A stretch of DNA of 22,031 nucleotides from JBCBEX01 sp038528235 (lineage in GTDB: Bacteria; Bacteroidota; Rhodothermia; Rhodothermales; Rubricoccaceae), in NCBI GenBank assembly GCA_038528235.1, contig JBCBEX010000076.1, positions 1 to 22,031 on the forward strand, in the 5' to 3' direction. Within the stretch, counting starts at the first letter, position 1. Each line of letters begins with the position of its first letter. The notes beneath the pieces were generated by a model that had not been told where the DNA came from, ran no database searches, and saw only the letters and a program-made list of their open reading frames with translations. A program made the translations under genes and the position numbers. This document shows, in pieces, positions 9,316 to 22,031 of the stretch.

Positions 9316-10005
9316 TCACCACCTCCAGCGCAGCGCGAGCCGTCCTCCAACCGTTCCGTGCGGCGTGAGGGCAGGGAGCGCGCGCAGCGAGAGATCCTCG
9401 CTCACGTCGAAGTCGAGCAGGTGGCCGGAGACGTAGGAGTCGAGCGCCTGCAAGCCATAGACCAGGATGCCAATCAGGATGGCGAAGTCCCGGTTGCGGC
9501 GGAGCACGTCGCGGTTGTTGAGTGCCAGTTGCGTCGAGGGCTCGCCGAGCGCCTGCCACGTGTCGAGGAAGCCGGCGTTGGGGTTGACGCCGGGCTGGTC
9601 AGGGTCGCAGACGAGGTCTTCGCAGGCGCTGAAGAGGTAGGCCTCGCGCCACTGCCGGTAGTCGAGGTGGTTGACCACCACCAGCACCGTCACGCCTGCC
9701 ACGGCGCCGAACGCGATGGGCGCCTTGCCCCACTGCCCGTTGTAGACCTGCCCCCACCCCGGCACCGCAAGGCTCCGCAAGAGCGCCCCCCGCGGCGTCC
9801 TCGGATCGTCGGGTATGGTAACAACCTCCACCCCGACGGGGCTCAGCACCACAGCGGCGTCGGCGCCCCCCTCTTCCGCTGCGACTTCGCCCGCAGTACC
9901 TGTCGAGTCCGTCACGACTTGCGCATGCGCCGTGCCGCACAGCAGCGCTATTGCCAGACACCACACGACCCGCAGTACATAGCTGTATGGGACGCTGTAT
10001 GTCAT
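9316..10005 (-). CDS. DUF5683 membrane protein of the parAB cluster
   Basis: 229 residues. It has a signal peptide (VVWCLAIALLCGTAHA, cut after AQ), a low-complexity acidic linker, then the DUF5683 core: RSLAVPGWGQVYNGQWGK (about residues 77-94), a hydrophobic segment (PIAFGAVAGVTVLVVV), and a second hydrophobic stretch (FAILIGILVYGLQALDSYV). Its role is unknown, but in many Bacteroidota this family sits directly after parA and parB, often before dapB and lepB, as it does here after parB. It should be exported to the envelope. Start choice is uncertain: the ATG at 10005 lies in the terminal bases of an 83-bp palindromic repeat, and no Shine-Dalgarno sequence is visible; a GTG 13 codons further in is a weaker alternative that still leaves the signal peptide. 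dapB/lepB do not follow here. Confidence 0.8.
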   Translation of the reverse strand: MTYSVPYSYVLRVVWCLAIALLCGTAHAQVVTDSTGTAGEVAAEEGGADAAVVLSPVGVEVVTIPDDPRTPRGALLRSLAVPGWGQVYNGQWGKAPIAFGAVAGVTVLVVVNHLDYRQWREAYLFSACEDLVCDPDQPGVNPNAGFLDTWQALGEPSTQLALNNRDVLRRNRDFAILIGILVYGLQALDSYVSGHLLDFDVSEDLSLRALPALTPHGTVGGRLALRWRW

Positions 10006-10083
10006 CCTGAACGTGTTTCAGGATCTCTACCGACTGAGATGGCTTGCGGCATCGCTGAGATGCTGAACCGAGTTCAGCATGAC
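10001..10083. repeat. 83-bp palindromic intergenic repeat element
   Basis: The two 26-base ends (10001-10026 and 10058-10083) are imperfect inverted copies beginning GTCATCCTGAAC and ending GTTCAGCATGAC. Each end also folds on itself: ATCCTGAA/TTCAGGAT with a 5-nt loop, and ATGCTGAA/TTCAGCAT with a 5-nt loop. Both 8-bp stems are perfect. The one base difference between the two stems (C versus G) is compensated within each stem. This looks like the GTCATnCTGAAC...GTTTCAG class of repeat I have seen in many environmental genomes. It separates the parB stop from the DUF5683 start. Confidence 0.75.
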
Positions 10084-10117
10084 AAAAGACGGAGTTCGCC
10101 TTATTTCTTACCGAGGA

Positions 10118-11110
10118 CTACTTCTTGCCAAGGACGAGGTCGAGCACGCGTTCCAGGTCCTCCTGCGAGTAGTAGGCGATCTCGATCTTGCCGCTGTGGT
10201 CGGCGCGGTGCTGGAGGCGGACCTGCGTGGCGAGATGCTCGCGCAGCTTCGCCTCGAAGTCGGCGATCTGGAGGCGGTTGCGCTCGTCGAGGGTCGGCAC
10301 GGCCGTGACGACTGGCTCGACCTTGTTCTCAGGCTCGGGCGTCGGGTTCTTGTAGGCGCGGACGCGCTCCTCCACGTCGCGGACCGAGAGGCCCTCGTCC
10401 AGGATCGCCTGGTGGAGCGTCATCTGGATCTCGTCGTCGCCGAGGCTGACGAGCATGCGTGCGTGGCCGGGCGTGAGCAGGCCGTCGCGGATCGAGGCTT
10501 GCACGCGCGGCGGAAGGCGGAGCAGCCGCAGCAGGTTGGTCACGCCCGAGCGGCTCTTGCCCACCTTGTCGGCCACCTGCTCCTGCGTCAGCCCGATCTC
10601 GTCGATGAGGCGCTGGTAGCCGAGGGCGATCTCGATGGGGTTGAGGTCTTCGCGCTGGACGTTCTCCACGATGGCCATCTCCAGCATGGCCTCGGTGTCG
10701 GCCTCGCGGACGAAGGCGGGCACACGCTTGAGCCCGGCCTTGCGCGCGGCGCGGAGACGGCGTTCGCCCGAGATCAACTCGAACTGGCCACCGCCGAGGG
10801 AGCGCACGGTGAGCGGCTGGATGATGCCCAACTGCTCGATGGAGGCCGCGAGTTCTCGCAGCGCGCGCTCGTTGAACTCGGTGCGCGGCTGGTAGGGGTT
10901 GGGGCGGATGGCGTCCACCTCCAGTTCGGCCACGCGCCCGGCTGTTCGGAAGCGCTCCTCGAAGTTGTAGAGGCGGGCCTGGGGGCCGCGGGCTTGGGCA
11001 AGCGTGCCGTCCTCGCTCGCCCCGTCGCCCTGGTCGGCGTCCTGGGCTTCCTCCATTTGCGGGAGGAGCGAGCCGAGGCCCTTGCCGAGAGCTGCTTTGC
11101 GCGTCGCCAT
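10118..11110 (-). CDS. parB: Chromosome-partitioning protein ParB
   Basis: 330 residues, normal for chromosomal ParB. It starts with the characteristic KAALGKGLGSLLP peptide, the conserved N-terminal segment that contacts ParA. The CTPase/ParB-N domain follows, with NPYQPR (71-76), GERRLRAAR (115-123) and ENVQREDLNP (149-158). A helix-turn-helix for parS binding spans about 174-200 (LTQEQVADKVGKSRSGVTN), and a C-terminal dimerisation region ends KIEIAYYSQEDLERVLDLVL. ParB binds parS sites, loads a sliding clamp and works with ParA to segregate the origin region. It lies 94 bp after parA on the same strand, presumably in one operon. The stop at 10118 is 34 bp from a palindromic repeat. Confidence 0.97.
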   Translation of the reverse strand: MATRKAALGKGLGSLLPQMEEAQDADQGDGASEDGTLAQARGPQARLYNFEERFRTAGRVAELEVDAIRPNPYQPRTEFNERALRELAASIEQLGIIQPLTVRSLGGGQFELISGERRLRAARKAGLKRVPAFVREADTEAMLEMAIVENVQREDLNPIEIALGYQRLIDEIGLTQEQVADKVGKSRSGVTNLLRLLRLPPRVQASIRDGLLTPGHARMLVSLGDDEIQMTLHQAILDEGLSVRDVEERVRAYKNPTPEPENKVEPVVTAVPTLDERNRLQIADFEAKLREHLATQVRLQHRADHSGKIEIAYYSQEDLERVLDLVLGKK

Positions 11111-14100
11111 GCGATCAGCGGTGTGTCGTGGAGAAAAGCGGGGAAGAGAGCGGGAACGCGAGACGGGCCCCGAGTGGATGGGGCCGTGGCCGTCGATCGC
11201 CGTGCTAGTCGTCTGAGGACGAGTCGCGGGTCGTGGCCGAGGGCAGGCGGATGCGCTGCGGCGGGGCAGGCGTCTCGTCGGAGGCGCCGTCGCCGTTGGA
11301 GGCGGCGCGGCTGGAGCGGTCCATCAGGTCCGCGAGTGGCACGCGGCCCTCCTCCTGCACCGGGGCGGCGAGGAGCGCGGCGTTGTTCTGGATGATCTCG
11401 CGGGCCAGCGCGATGTAGTTGCGCGCACCCACCGACGTGGCGTCGTAGAGCAGGACCGGCTTGCCGAAGCTCGGTGCCTCCGAGATGCGGACGTTGCGCT
11501 GGATGATGGCCTGGAAGACCTTCGCGCCGAAGTAGCGCCGGACCTCAGAGGCCACCTGGTTGGAGAGCCGCAGCCGCCCGTCGAACATGGTCAGGAGCAC
11601 CCCCTCGATCTCGAGTTCGGGGTTGAGGTGCTGCCGGACGATCTTGATCGTGTTGAGGAGCTGGCCGAGCCCTTCGAGCGCGAAGTACTCCGCCTGCACG
11701 GGGATCAGCACCGAGTCGGCGGCCGTGAGCGCGTTGAGCGTCAGCAGGCCGAGGCTCGGCGGGCAGTCGATGACCACGAAGTCGTAGGCGCGGCGGACGT
11801 GCGTGAGCGCGTTCTTGAGCACCTGCTCGCGGTTCATGAGGTCGATCATCTCGATCTCGGCGCCCACCAGGTTGATGTGGCTCGGGACGAGGTCGAGGTA
11901 GGGCATCTCGGTCGAGAGGACGGAGTCTTCGACCGGCACGTCGCCCGCGAGGATCTCATAGCTCGACGAGGCCACGGTGCGGGCGTCCACGCCGATGCCC
12001 GAGGTCCCGTTGGCCTGCGGGTCCATGTCGATGAGCAGCGTCGGGTGCTCCGTCGCCGCGAGCGACGCGGCGAGGTTGACCGCCGTGGTCGTCTTGCCGA
12101 CGCCGCCTTTCTGGTTTGCGACCGCGATGACCTTGCCCATGGAGCCGGTGCTGCCTGTTGCGTCCAGGGCCTCCCACGGCCCTGCCTGTTGCGTACGAGA
12201 ATAGGGAGAGTGCGCGCTCGCGGCCGGTGGGTGGGAATGCGACACCGCGAGGCCTCCGAATATAGCCCCGCTCCCGATGGGCCTTCAATGCCGGGGACAG
12301 CATGTGGATAAGTGAAGCCACGCGCACCACCCGTTCCCCTCTCCTGTTGCTCTCGACGATCCGCGCGAACGGTCGCCCGTGGCCCCCGAACGGCCCCGTC
12401 GCCCTGAACATCCGGCGACGCTCGCGGGTACTTTCGTTGTCTTCATTTTCATGTGCTCGCCGACGCCTGCTCGTGCCTCGTTTCGCCTCTCGCCTGCTCG
12501 TCTTCTCGCTCACGCTGCTGGGCACGCGCTCCGCGGCTCAGCCGGTGCCCGCCTTCACGCCCGAGGCCGCGCCGTTCCCCATCGAGGTGGAGGGCGAGGC
12601 TGTCGCCTATCCGTTCCTGGGCGGCTTCGTCGGCCCGCGCCCGCAGCTTGTTGACGCTGACCTCGACGGCGACCCGGACCTCGTGGTGCTCGGCGAGGGC
12701 GGGCGGCGCCTCCTCTACCTCGAAAACACGGCACCTGCGGGCCAACCTGCCACCTTCGTCTGGCGCCCCGACGCCTACGCCGATGCGGACCTCCTCTCGT
12801 GGGTGCAGCTCGGCGACCTCGACGGCGACGGCGACCTCGACCTGCTCACTGGAAGCGCCACGGGGCCGAACCGTGCCCGCTACCTCCGCAACGACGGTAC
12901 CGCACAGGCCCCGCGCTTCACCGAGGCGGCAGACCCGCTCACGGACACCAACGGCAACCCGCTCCGCGCCGAGAACACCAACGTCCCCGGCCTCGGCGAC
13001 GTCGACGGCGACGGCGACCTCGACTACTTCGCTGGCACGGCCGACCTCGGCACGACCTATCACTACCGCCACGACGGCGTCGGCTCCGACGGCGTCCCAC
13101 GCTTCGTGTTCGAGACGGACCGCTTTCAGGACCTGGTCATCTTCGAGAGCAACCCCAACTGCCCCAACACGCCGCTGGTGGACGACCCGAGCGCGCTCGG
13201 AGGACCCGCTCCGGGCAACGTGCGTGGTCCCCACGCGGCGGCACCACGTGCGCTCGCCTCGGCGAACCGCCACGGGCAGAACGCGGTCACCTTTGCCGAC
13301 GTCGACGGCGACGGCGACCTCGACTACTTCTGGGGCGACATCAACTCGGCGAGCCTGCTCTTCTTCGAAAACCAGGGAACGCCGACCAATCCCACCCTCG
13401 TCCTCGCCGCTGACGTCTACCCCGACGACGAGCCACTCACGTCCGGCGGCTACGCCATCGCAGCGTTTGGCGACACCGACGCCGACGGCGACCTCGACCT
13501 CGTGGTGGGCATCGCGGGCGGCTTCTGCTCCCAGCCGAAGAACCTCATCGACAACTTTTTCCTGTACGAGAACATCGGCACTGCGACGGCGCCGGTCTTC
13601 ACGGAGCGCACGAGCCAGCTGCTGCCGAACTACGATGTCGGGCGCAGCACTCGGCTGGCCATAGCCGACCTCGACGGCGACGGCGACCTCGACGCGCTCG
13701 TCAGCGTCGACCGTCCACCCAGCCTGGACCCAATCCGGTCGGCCCTGCGGCTCCTTGAGAACGTGGGCACTGCCGCCGCACCACGCTGGCGCGAAACCGA
13801 CCCGGACTTCCTCAGCCTCGACCTCGGCGTGAGCGCGTCGTCCTACACGCCAGCGCTGGTCGACCTCACCGGCGATGGGCTGAAGGACCTCGTCGTTGGC
13901 GAGTTCGGGCGCGACCTGTTCTTCTTCCGCCGCACGGCGGCCCCGCTCGACAGCCCCGACGCCTTTGTCGAGGTCGTGCCCAGCCCGCTCGCCGACCTAG
14001 CGCTCGGCCAGCGCCCCACCCCGACACTCGGCGACCTCGACGGCGACGGCGACGCGGACCTTGTCGCGGGCGACTTCACGGGGCGGCTGCGCTTCTTCCG

Positions 14101-17100
14101 CAACACAGGCTCGCCGACCGCTGCGGCGTTCACGCTGGAGGCAGACCGCTTCCTGGACGCCGACGTGGGCACCAACAGCACCCCGCACCTCGGCGACCTG
14201 GACGGCGACGGCGACCTCGACCTCCTCGTCGGCAGCGACGACGGCCCCGTCCAGGTGTACCGCAACGAGGGCACTCCGCAGGCTTTCTCGTTCGTCGACG
14301 CAGGCACCATCCCGATGCCCCGCAGTGGCACGGCGCCCGCACTCGGCGACCTCGACGGCGACGGCGACCCAGACCTCGTGAGCGGCACGCTTGGCGGCGG
14401 CCTGATCTTCCTACGCAACCCCACGACGACCGACGCGGAGCCACCCGCGCCGCCCCAAGCGCTGCAGTTTGAGGCTTTCCCAAACCCAGCACGCGGCGCC
14501 GTGCGGTTTCGTACCGCGCTTCCACCTGACCTCGGTGCCACGACGCTCGCCATCTACGATGTCCTCGGACGCGTCGTCTTCGAAGCCGCGCTGCCCGAGG
14601 CGGGTGCCACGCTGGTGTGGGAAGGTCCAGGGACGGACCGTGGTACGCTCAGCGGAGGCCTCTACGTGGCCGTCCTGCGCAGCGGCGGCGAGCGCCTCGC
14701 CACGCGCCGGATCACCGTGCTGCCTCGCTAGCCGATGCCCTCGGACCCCCACGACCCGATGAGCGAGCGCTGGCACGCCACCTGCCTCCGGTGCGGCGGC
14801 ACGATGGAGCCCGGCTACCTCAACGGGTACACGGCGGGCGGGGCGGTGTCGCGCTGGATCAGCGGCCCATTCGCCCTCTCCAAGTGGACCGGTTTCCCGC
14901 CGGGCTGGAAGCGACGCCGCAAGCTACACGTGCAGGCGTACCGCTGCACCGAGTGCGGCTTCCTCGATCTCTACGCACGCGACAACGACGCCGACTGATA
15001 GACGCGGCGCCCGACTCGATGCGTCTGAGGCTGCCTAGGCCTGCTTGCCCGTGGCCTGCTGCGTGCGCTGGGCGACCTCTTCGGCAAGGCGCTGCGTTTC
15101 GGCAGCGTCGGTGGCGGGCGGCATGACCGTGGCATCGGCTGGCACCACCTTCGGAGCGGGCGTCTGCGCTGGTGTCTGAGTCGGCGGTGCCTGGGCTGCC
15201 GGAGTCTGGGCTGCCGGTGCCTGTAGCGACGATCGGAGCGTGGCGAGTTCGCGCTCGGCCTTCTTGGCGCGCTGCCCCGCCCGGAAACGCGCCGGTAAGC
15301 TCGCGAGCAGCCCGACGAGCACGCCTGCGCTGAGCGTCACGATGAGCACGACGGCGAGCGAGGCTGTGATGGTGTAGGGGCCGACGTTGACCTCGGTCGA
15401 GGCCGTGTTTTGCAGCGTGAAGACGATGGCGACCGCGGCGATCACGAGCGAGAGGATGAGCGCGAAACGCATGGCTTGGGGGGTGGTTAAGAGAGAACCC
15501 TTCGTGTCCAATCGAGAACCTACGGCATAAGGTTCCGAGGTGGACGCCGTGTAACGCAGCCGGTGCCCGGTCGGCCCTGCCCCCTCGCCTCCATGCCCGA
15601 CACCCGCGAGTGCCCCTCGTGCGCCCTCCCCGCCCCTGCTGACGCTGAGGTCTGCCCGTACTGCGATTACGAGTTCCCATCGCGCCCTCGCAGCCTTGGC
15701 GTCGGCGTCGCGCTAATGGTGGTGGTGCTGCTGCTGTGGCTGGTTGGCTCGCTGTTCCTCTAGACGTGCGATCGATCACATGAGCCGCACGAGGTAGGCC
15801 GCGCCGACGATCTCGCTGGCGGCCTCGCCGACGAGGGCTTCCGCCCCGACGAGCGCCACGGCGGCCCCGAAGGCATAGCGCCCGATGTCGAAGACCTGAC
15901 GCTGTGCCCAGTCGCCGGTTGTCGGGTTGAGGGCGAAGCTGTAGACAACGCGGTCCACGTTGGTGTTTTGGCCGAGTTGTTCGTCGTAGCCCACCACGAG
16001 TGCACGGCCGCCGCTGAGCGCTACGTCGGTCCCGAAGCCGCCCCGGTCATAGCCGCGTTGCGGTTGGAGCGTGGCCGCCCGGTACCATGTCCCGTCGGCG
16101 GCGGCGAGGTAGAGACTGGCTCGCCCGTCCTCGCGGTCGGCGGCGGGCTCACCGACGAGCAGCCTGCGCCCGTCGAGCGCGACGGGGAGGCGCGGCCCGC
16201 GCAGGCCGTCGAAGCGGTGGCGCTGCACCCACGGGTCTTCGGCATCGGCGGGGGCCTGCTCGAAGACGTAGAGCGCGCCGCCCTTGCGGCGGTCGTCGGA
16301 GGGCGCAGACACGGCAAACGTCGTCCCGTCGAAGGCGCAGGCGGCACCGAAGCGGCGGCGGTCGGCCGGCACGGCGATGCGCTGGTCGAGCTTCCAGCCG
16401 CGCCCCACGAGGCGGTAGAGGTAGGCCGACCCCTCGGCACCCTGCTTCGGGTCGGCCTCGGCTGTCACAAGCGCCCAGACCTCGCCCTCGGCGTCGGTGC
16501 CGAGCGCCACGCACGCCGCATACGCGCCCTCGTCGGGCTCGATCAGCCCCGAGAGCCGCGCGGTCTGCTCCCAGGTCCCGTCGTCCTGCCGCTCGAAGAC
16601 GTAGGCCGTGTTGGGCCGGAGCGGGTTGAAGAACTGCGCCGCCGCCGACACCAGCACCCGGTCCCCGTCGAGCGCCACCGAGCGCCCGAAGAACTGCTCG
16701 GCTTGGCAGTCCTTGGGCACGAGCCGCGCCACGAGCACAAACGTGTCGTCCGCGGCCCGCTCGTAGACGTAGGCCGCTCCCGCGTTCACGTCGCACGAGG
16801 TCTCGCCGCTCGCGCCGACCACGACGCGGTCGCCGTCGAAGGCCACGGCCGCGCCGTACTGCGTGGCGCGTACCGAGTCCGGACGAGGCAGGCGTTCGAT
16901 TTGGGCGTGGGTGGCGGGCCCCAGGAGGCACGCGAGTAGGACGAGGAGAGAGAGGCGCATGGGAGTGGATCGGCTTGGCTGCTCACACAACGCCGCGCAC
17001 GGTGCGCTTCGCGTCACGACCCGAGGCGAAGCGAGGCGGGCCGTCCCAGGGCGTCCCGGAACGGCCCGCAGGCACCGATGAACGGTACGGTCGGGTGCTA

Positions 17101-20100
17101 CTGTTGCGCGAGGTAGTTGCGGTAGCGTCGGTCGGCCTCGTCCCAGTTGATGAGGTCGAAGAAGTGGTCCACGTAGTCGCCGCGGCGGTTCTGGTAGTGG
17201 AGGTAGTAGGCGTGCTCCCAGACGTCGAGGCCGAGGATCGGGAAGTCGCCGTGCATGACCGGGTTGTCCTGATTGGGCAGCCCGTGAATGTGGAGGCCGT
17301 TGGCGCCGACGGCGAGCCAGCCCCAGCCCGAGCCGAACTGGCCGGTGGCGGCCTTCTTGAACGCCTCCTTGAACGCGTCGTAGGAGCCGAAGGTCTCGGT
17401 GATGGCCGCGCCGAGGTCGCCCGTCGGTTCGCCACCGCCGTTGGGCGAGAGGATAGTCCAGAAGATGGCGTGGTTGTAGAAGCCGCCGCCGTTGTTGCGG
17501 ACCGCTGTCTGCTTGTCGGCGGGCAGCGCGTCGAGGTTCGAGAGGAGGTCCTCGATGGATTTGCCAGCCCAGTCGGTACCGTCGAGGGCCGCGTTGAGCT
17601 TGTTGGTGTAGCCCTGGTGGTGCTTGGTGTGATGGATCTCCATGGTGCGCGCGTCGATGTGCGGCTCCAGGGCGTCGTAGGCGTAGGGCAGGGGGGGCAG
17701 TTCGAAAGCCATGATCGGGTCTGGGGGAAGGGTCAACAGAGAGATGAGCGGAGGGCTAGTACGAGGGCCGCGAGTTCGCGTTTCCCAATTCCGGTAGTCG
17801 TGCCCACGCGATCAACCGTGTGCGCACACGTGCTCGTCCTTGCCCTCCTCGCGACGATACCGTTTCTTCGCTAGCCGCGCCGATCTCCCACCCCACCCCG
17901 CATTTGCATGCCGGATACTCCGCGCCCCGACGCTTCCCACCGCCTGGCCAAAAAGGTGCTTCTCATCGGCTGGGACGCCGCCGACTGGAAGGTCATCACG
18001 CCACTCCTAGACGCGGGCAAGATGCCTGCCCTGGAGTCGCTCATCGACCGTGGCGTGATGGGCAACCTCGCCACACTCGATCCGCCGCTGAGCCCCATGC
18101 TCTGGACGAGCATCGCCACCGGCAAGACCGCCGACCAGCACGGCATTCTGGGCTTTGTGCAGCCCTCTGAGGACGGCACGCGCATCCAGCCCGTACTTGG
18201 CACGACTCGCAAGTGCAAAGCGGTGTGGAACATCCTCAACCAGGAGGGCCTGCGTTCCAACGTGGTGGGGTGGTGGCCAAGCCACCCGGCGGAGCCCATC
18301 AACGGGGCGATGGTGAGCAATTTTTACCAGAAGGCCACCCGCCCGGCGCACCGACCCTGGCCCCTTTCTGACGGGACCGTCCACCCCCTTGAACTCGCCG
18401 ACACGCTAGCCTCCTTGCGTGTTCACCCTGCTGAGCTCACAGCGGCCCATATCCTTCCGTTCGTCCCCGCCCTAGCGGAAGTCGACCAAGACAAGGACAA
18501 ACGGCTGCGGTCCCTCGCCAATATCATTGCGCACGCCGCTTCGATTCAGTCGGCGGCTACCTACCTCCTTGAGCACGTTGCCTGGGACTTCGCGGCTGTG
18601 TACTTCGACGCCATAGACCACTTTGGGCATGGCTTCATGAAGTACCACCCTCCGAAGCTTCCAATCGTATCGGAGGCAGACTATCGCCTCTACCGGGAGG
18701 TGATCGAAGCAGGCTACCGCTTTCACGACATGCTACTCGGACGGCTACTTGACTTCACGGACGAGGATACTGTTGTGATGCTGATCTCCGATCACGGCTT
18801 TCACTCTGACCACCTTCGTCCGCTAGCGCTGCCTAAGAGTGAGCCCGCTGCCCCCGCCCTCGAGCACCGCGACTTCGGCATCATCACGATGGCAGGTCCC
18901 GGCATCAAGCACGATGATCGGATTTATGGAGCCTCGCTGCTCGACATCACGCCAACCCTACTCACCATGTTCGGTCTTCCTGTTGGAAGTGATATGCGTG
19001 GCCGGCCACTCGTGGAAGCTTTCGAAGAGGCACCTCCGATCCGTGCCATTTCGAGTTGGGAGACGGTTACAGGAGATGCAGGGTGCCATGCCATTGAAGA
19101 CGGATTAGATCCCTGGGCTGAGCGAGAGGTAATGCAGCAACTTGTCGAACTTGGCTATGTCGAGGAACATGATGAACCTGAGCAGAAGCGAATGGAGCGG
19201 GCCGCTGATGAAGCCCAATACTTCCTCGCACGAGTGTACTTGTCGACTGGGCGCAAGTCAGAGGCTCTACCTATTCTGGAGGCGCTCCATGCCAAGGATC
19301 CAAACCAAGAGCACCTCGGGCAACGCCTCACCTCATGCTATTTAGACCTAGGCCGTCCTGCTGATGCACGTCGCATCGTTGAGTCTTTCATCGAGCAATA
19401 CGAATCAGGAGAATATGAGACTGCTGATTCTTCAGCCACAAAAGCTCCGATTGCGTTTGCTTACCTGGAAGGATGTCTTCTTCTAGCCGAAGGCAAGGCG
19501 GAGCAAGCTTTGGTACGTTTTCGAGAAGCCGAGCAAGCTGATCCCCACTATCCAGTCCTACACAGGCGTCTGGGACAAACCTATCTCAAGATGCAGGACT
19601 GGAGAGGTGCCGAGCGGGCCTACCGCAAAGCTCTCACGATCGCTCCTGAGCACCCCGCCTCATTTCACGGCCTGGGTGTTTCACTTCTGCACCAAAACAA
19701 ACTCGAAGCAGCAGCGGATGCCCTACTTCGAGCTGTCGGACTGCGTTACTTCTTCCCGAGCGCCCACTATCACCTGGGCGAGGTTTTGACTCAACTCGGC
19801 TATCCACAGAGGGCTGTCGAGGCCTTCGAGGTAGCGCTTCACCAAGAGCCTAGGCTGCATCGCGCTCACCGCTGGCTCGCTGAGTTGTACCGCACGACAC
19901 TCAACGTGCCCGAGAAAGCGGCAGAGCACTTACGGCTCGCCGATGAGTTGGGGTGAGAGGACTTGCAACTTTAGGAGGTTGTTGATTACATAACATCCTT
20001 CATGCTCACCAAGCACGCGCATTGCGCCCCTCACTCACGCTCACTCACGTCACCATGCCCTCGTTTGCTACCACCTCGAAGGCGCGCAAGCGGCCCCCTT

Positions 20101-22031
20101 CGAAAGCAGGATCGCTTGAGCGCCGCCTCCTCGCCTACTCTACCGCTGCAGGGGTTGCCCTGTCCTTGGCGCCTGATGCCACAGCACAAACGAACAACCG
20201 ACTTGCAGGCCCTCAGGTTTTCGGCGGCGTCAGCCTGGAACAGGCCACACCGGCCTCCTGGGAAGGCCGTACTGTTCAGCGGCTTGCCAATGACCCGTCC
20301 GTCGTAGTAGTGGATGGCCCAGACATCGTGCTGGATGCGTCAACAGACGCTGCTCCTGACCCTGCAACGGCAATCTCACGCTTCGATCAGGCCATCGATA
20401 TCGATGGCGATGGCTTCGACGACATCATCTTTATTCACCGCGAACGCAGAAATACGGCCACGCCTTTCTTCGGCCAAGGCTTGTGGTTCGTTGGGGGTGG
20501 AACGTACGCTGCAAGCGTCGTGGGGTATGTAGCAGGCAACTACTATTATGCTAGTGCTCTCTCTTCGGGGGCTCCGATCTCGTCAGGACAAAACCTCATC
20601 AATAACCGTCCTGTACCTGTTCCTCCTGCGCCTGCGCCTGGTTCCTATTATTTCGGGACGCTCGCTACCAACATCGACGGAGGTGCTACGTTCGGTCCAT
20701 GGGCTGGTCAGGACGCTTACGTCGGTGTCCAATTTACCTCCTCCTTGACAGGTCCACTGACACGCCACTTTGGGTGGATCCGTCTGGAGTTCGACGCTGC
20801 AATCAACACCATCGTTATTAAGTCGTGGGCGTTTGACTCCGACCCACTTGACGCGATCAATGCCGCCGAAATCCCCGTCGAACTGACCAGCTTCGATGCG
20901 GTGATGGATGGGGAAGCTGTCGTGCTCGACTGGAAGACCGCCTCCGAAACAGTCAACGCGGGGTTTGAGGTACAGATGCGTACCGGGGGCAGCTTGGAGT
21001 TCAGGACACTTGACTTTGTCGAAGGAGCAGGCACGACCACGGAGGCGCAAGCCTACAGCTTCCGCGTCGCCGACCTCCAGCCGGGCACCTACGCCTTCCG
21101 CCTCAAGCAGGTCGACTTCGACGGCGCGTTCGAGTACAGCCAAGAGGTCGAGGCCAAAGTGGCCGTTCAAGAGACGCACCTGCTCTCGGAGGTCTACCCG
21201 AACCCGTTCGCGCGCCAAGCCACGCTTGACCTCGCCGTACGCGAGGCGCAGGACGTGCGTGTGGAGGTCTTCAACATGGTCGGCCAGCGCGTTGCCACGC
21301 TCCTTGACGGCGCGATGGAGGCCAACGTCAGCACCCCAGTCGCGCTCGACGCGGCGGGGCTTCCCGGCGGGCTCTACCTCGTCCGCGTGACTGGCGAGAA
21401 CTTCCAAGACACGCGCAAGGTGACGATCACCCACTAGATCCACGTCCCTTGTCGTTCTTTGCGGGGCGAGCCACCGATGGCTCGCCCCGCTCTATTTGCT
21501 CAGCACCTCAGGGCCGCAGCGTGTAGCTTCCGCGCCTCGCTCGGCTCCCCCTTATCGGTCTGCTCCCGACCCTGACTCTCCCTATGTCCACCGACGCTCC
21601 GAAGAAAAACGTCCCTTACGAGATCCCACCCGAGGGCTCCCTCGGCCTGCTCGCGCTCGGCTACCGGGGCATCGAAGCCTGGCGCGCGGTGCGTGGGACA
21701 GAATGGATTGAAGAGCGGCGCAAGCAGGTGGAGGCCGAGCAGGCGGCCAAAGTCGCAGAGGCGGCTACCCCCCAGGACGAAGCTGCCCCGCAGCCAACAT
21801 CCGCTGCTGCGCCTGACGTCTCGTTCGACGGCCTCTCCGTCGTGGTGGTGTCAGGTCTGCCGCGCTCGGGTACGTCGATGCTGATGCAGATGCTCACGGC
21901 AGGCGGCCTCACGGCGTTCACTGACAGCGCGCGCGAGGCCGATGCGAGCAACCCGCGCGGCAGACCTGACACCACCACGACGGAGAGGCCGTCGAACGAG
22001 ACGTCAGGCGCAGCAGCGGATGTTGGCTGCG

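Overview
The window reads as a high-GC Bacteroidota genome fragment, most likely a marine or halophilic member of the Rhodothermia (Rubricoccus/Rubrivirga/Salinibacter-like). The evidence is four-fold: three secreted proteins end in type IX secretion (T9SS) type A sorting domains; a minus-strand parA-parB-DUF5683 cluster is present, an arrangement I recall as typical of Bacteroidota; there is a serine palmitoyltransferase-type enzyme of the sphingolipid/sulfonolipid kind; and recognisable Shine-Dalgarno sequences are missing before most starts. The window is probably a whole contig. It begins inside a repeat shared with positions 541-585 and ends in a 77-base inverted copy of its own sequence.

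Layout. 1-4524 (+) is the 3' part of a giant T9SS-secreted multidomain protein. 4665-5420 (+) and 5991-6557 (+) are two outer-membrane beta-barrel proteins; between them lie a clear hairpin terminator and what looks like a decayed gene. On the minus strand, 8944 down to 6624 holds an alpha-oxoamine synthase followed by a UbiA prenyltransferase, both lipid enzymes. Then come parA (12140-11205), parB (11110-10118) and a DUF5683 membrane protein (10005-9316), with an 83-bp palindromic repeat between parB and DUF5683. From 12473 (+) there is a T9SS-secreted FG-GAP/VCBS protein followed at once by a small zinc-ribbon protein. 15035-15763 has a divergent pair: a LapA-like membrane protein and a tiny zinc-ribbon membrane protein. 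On the minus strand, a Mn-type superoxide dismutase (17712-17098) precedes a secreted FG-GAP beta-propeller protein (16960-15776).

17908-19956 (+) encodes an alkaline-phosphatase-superfamily phosphodiesterase fused to TPR repeats. It is followed by another T9SS cargo protein (20055-21437) with a clean terminator, and then by the start of a P-loop sulfotransferase-like gene cut by the window end. G+C falls noticeably from the TPR half of the phosphodiesterase gene to the middle of the T9SS gene, with both edges inside genes.

Functionally the window mixes chromosome segregation (ParAB), membrane-lipid synthesis (alpha-oxoamine synthase, UbiA), oxidative-stress defence (SOD) and a large cell-surface/secreted component. 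No tRNA, rRNA, CRISPR array or intact insertion sequence was seen.
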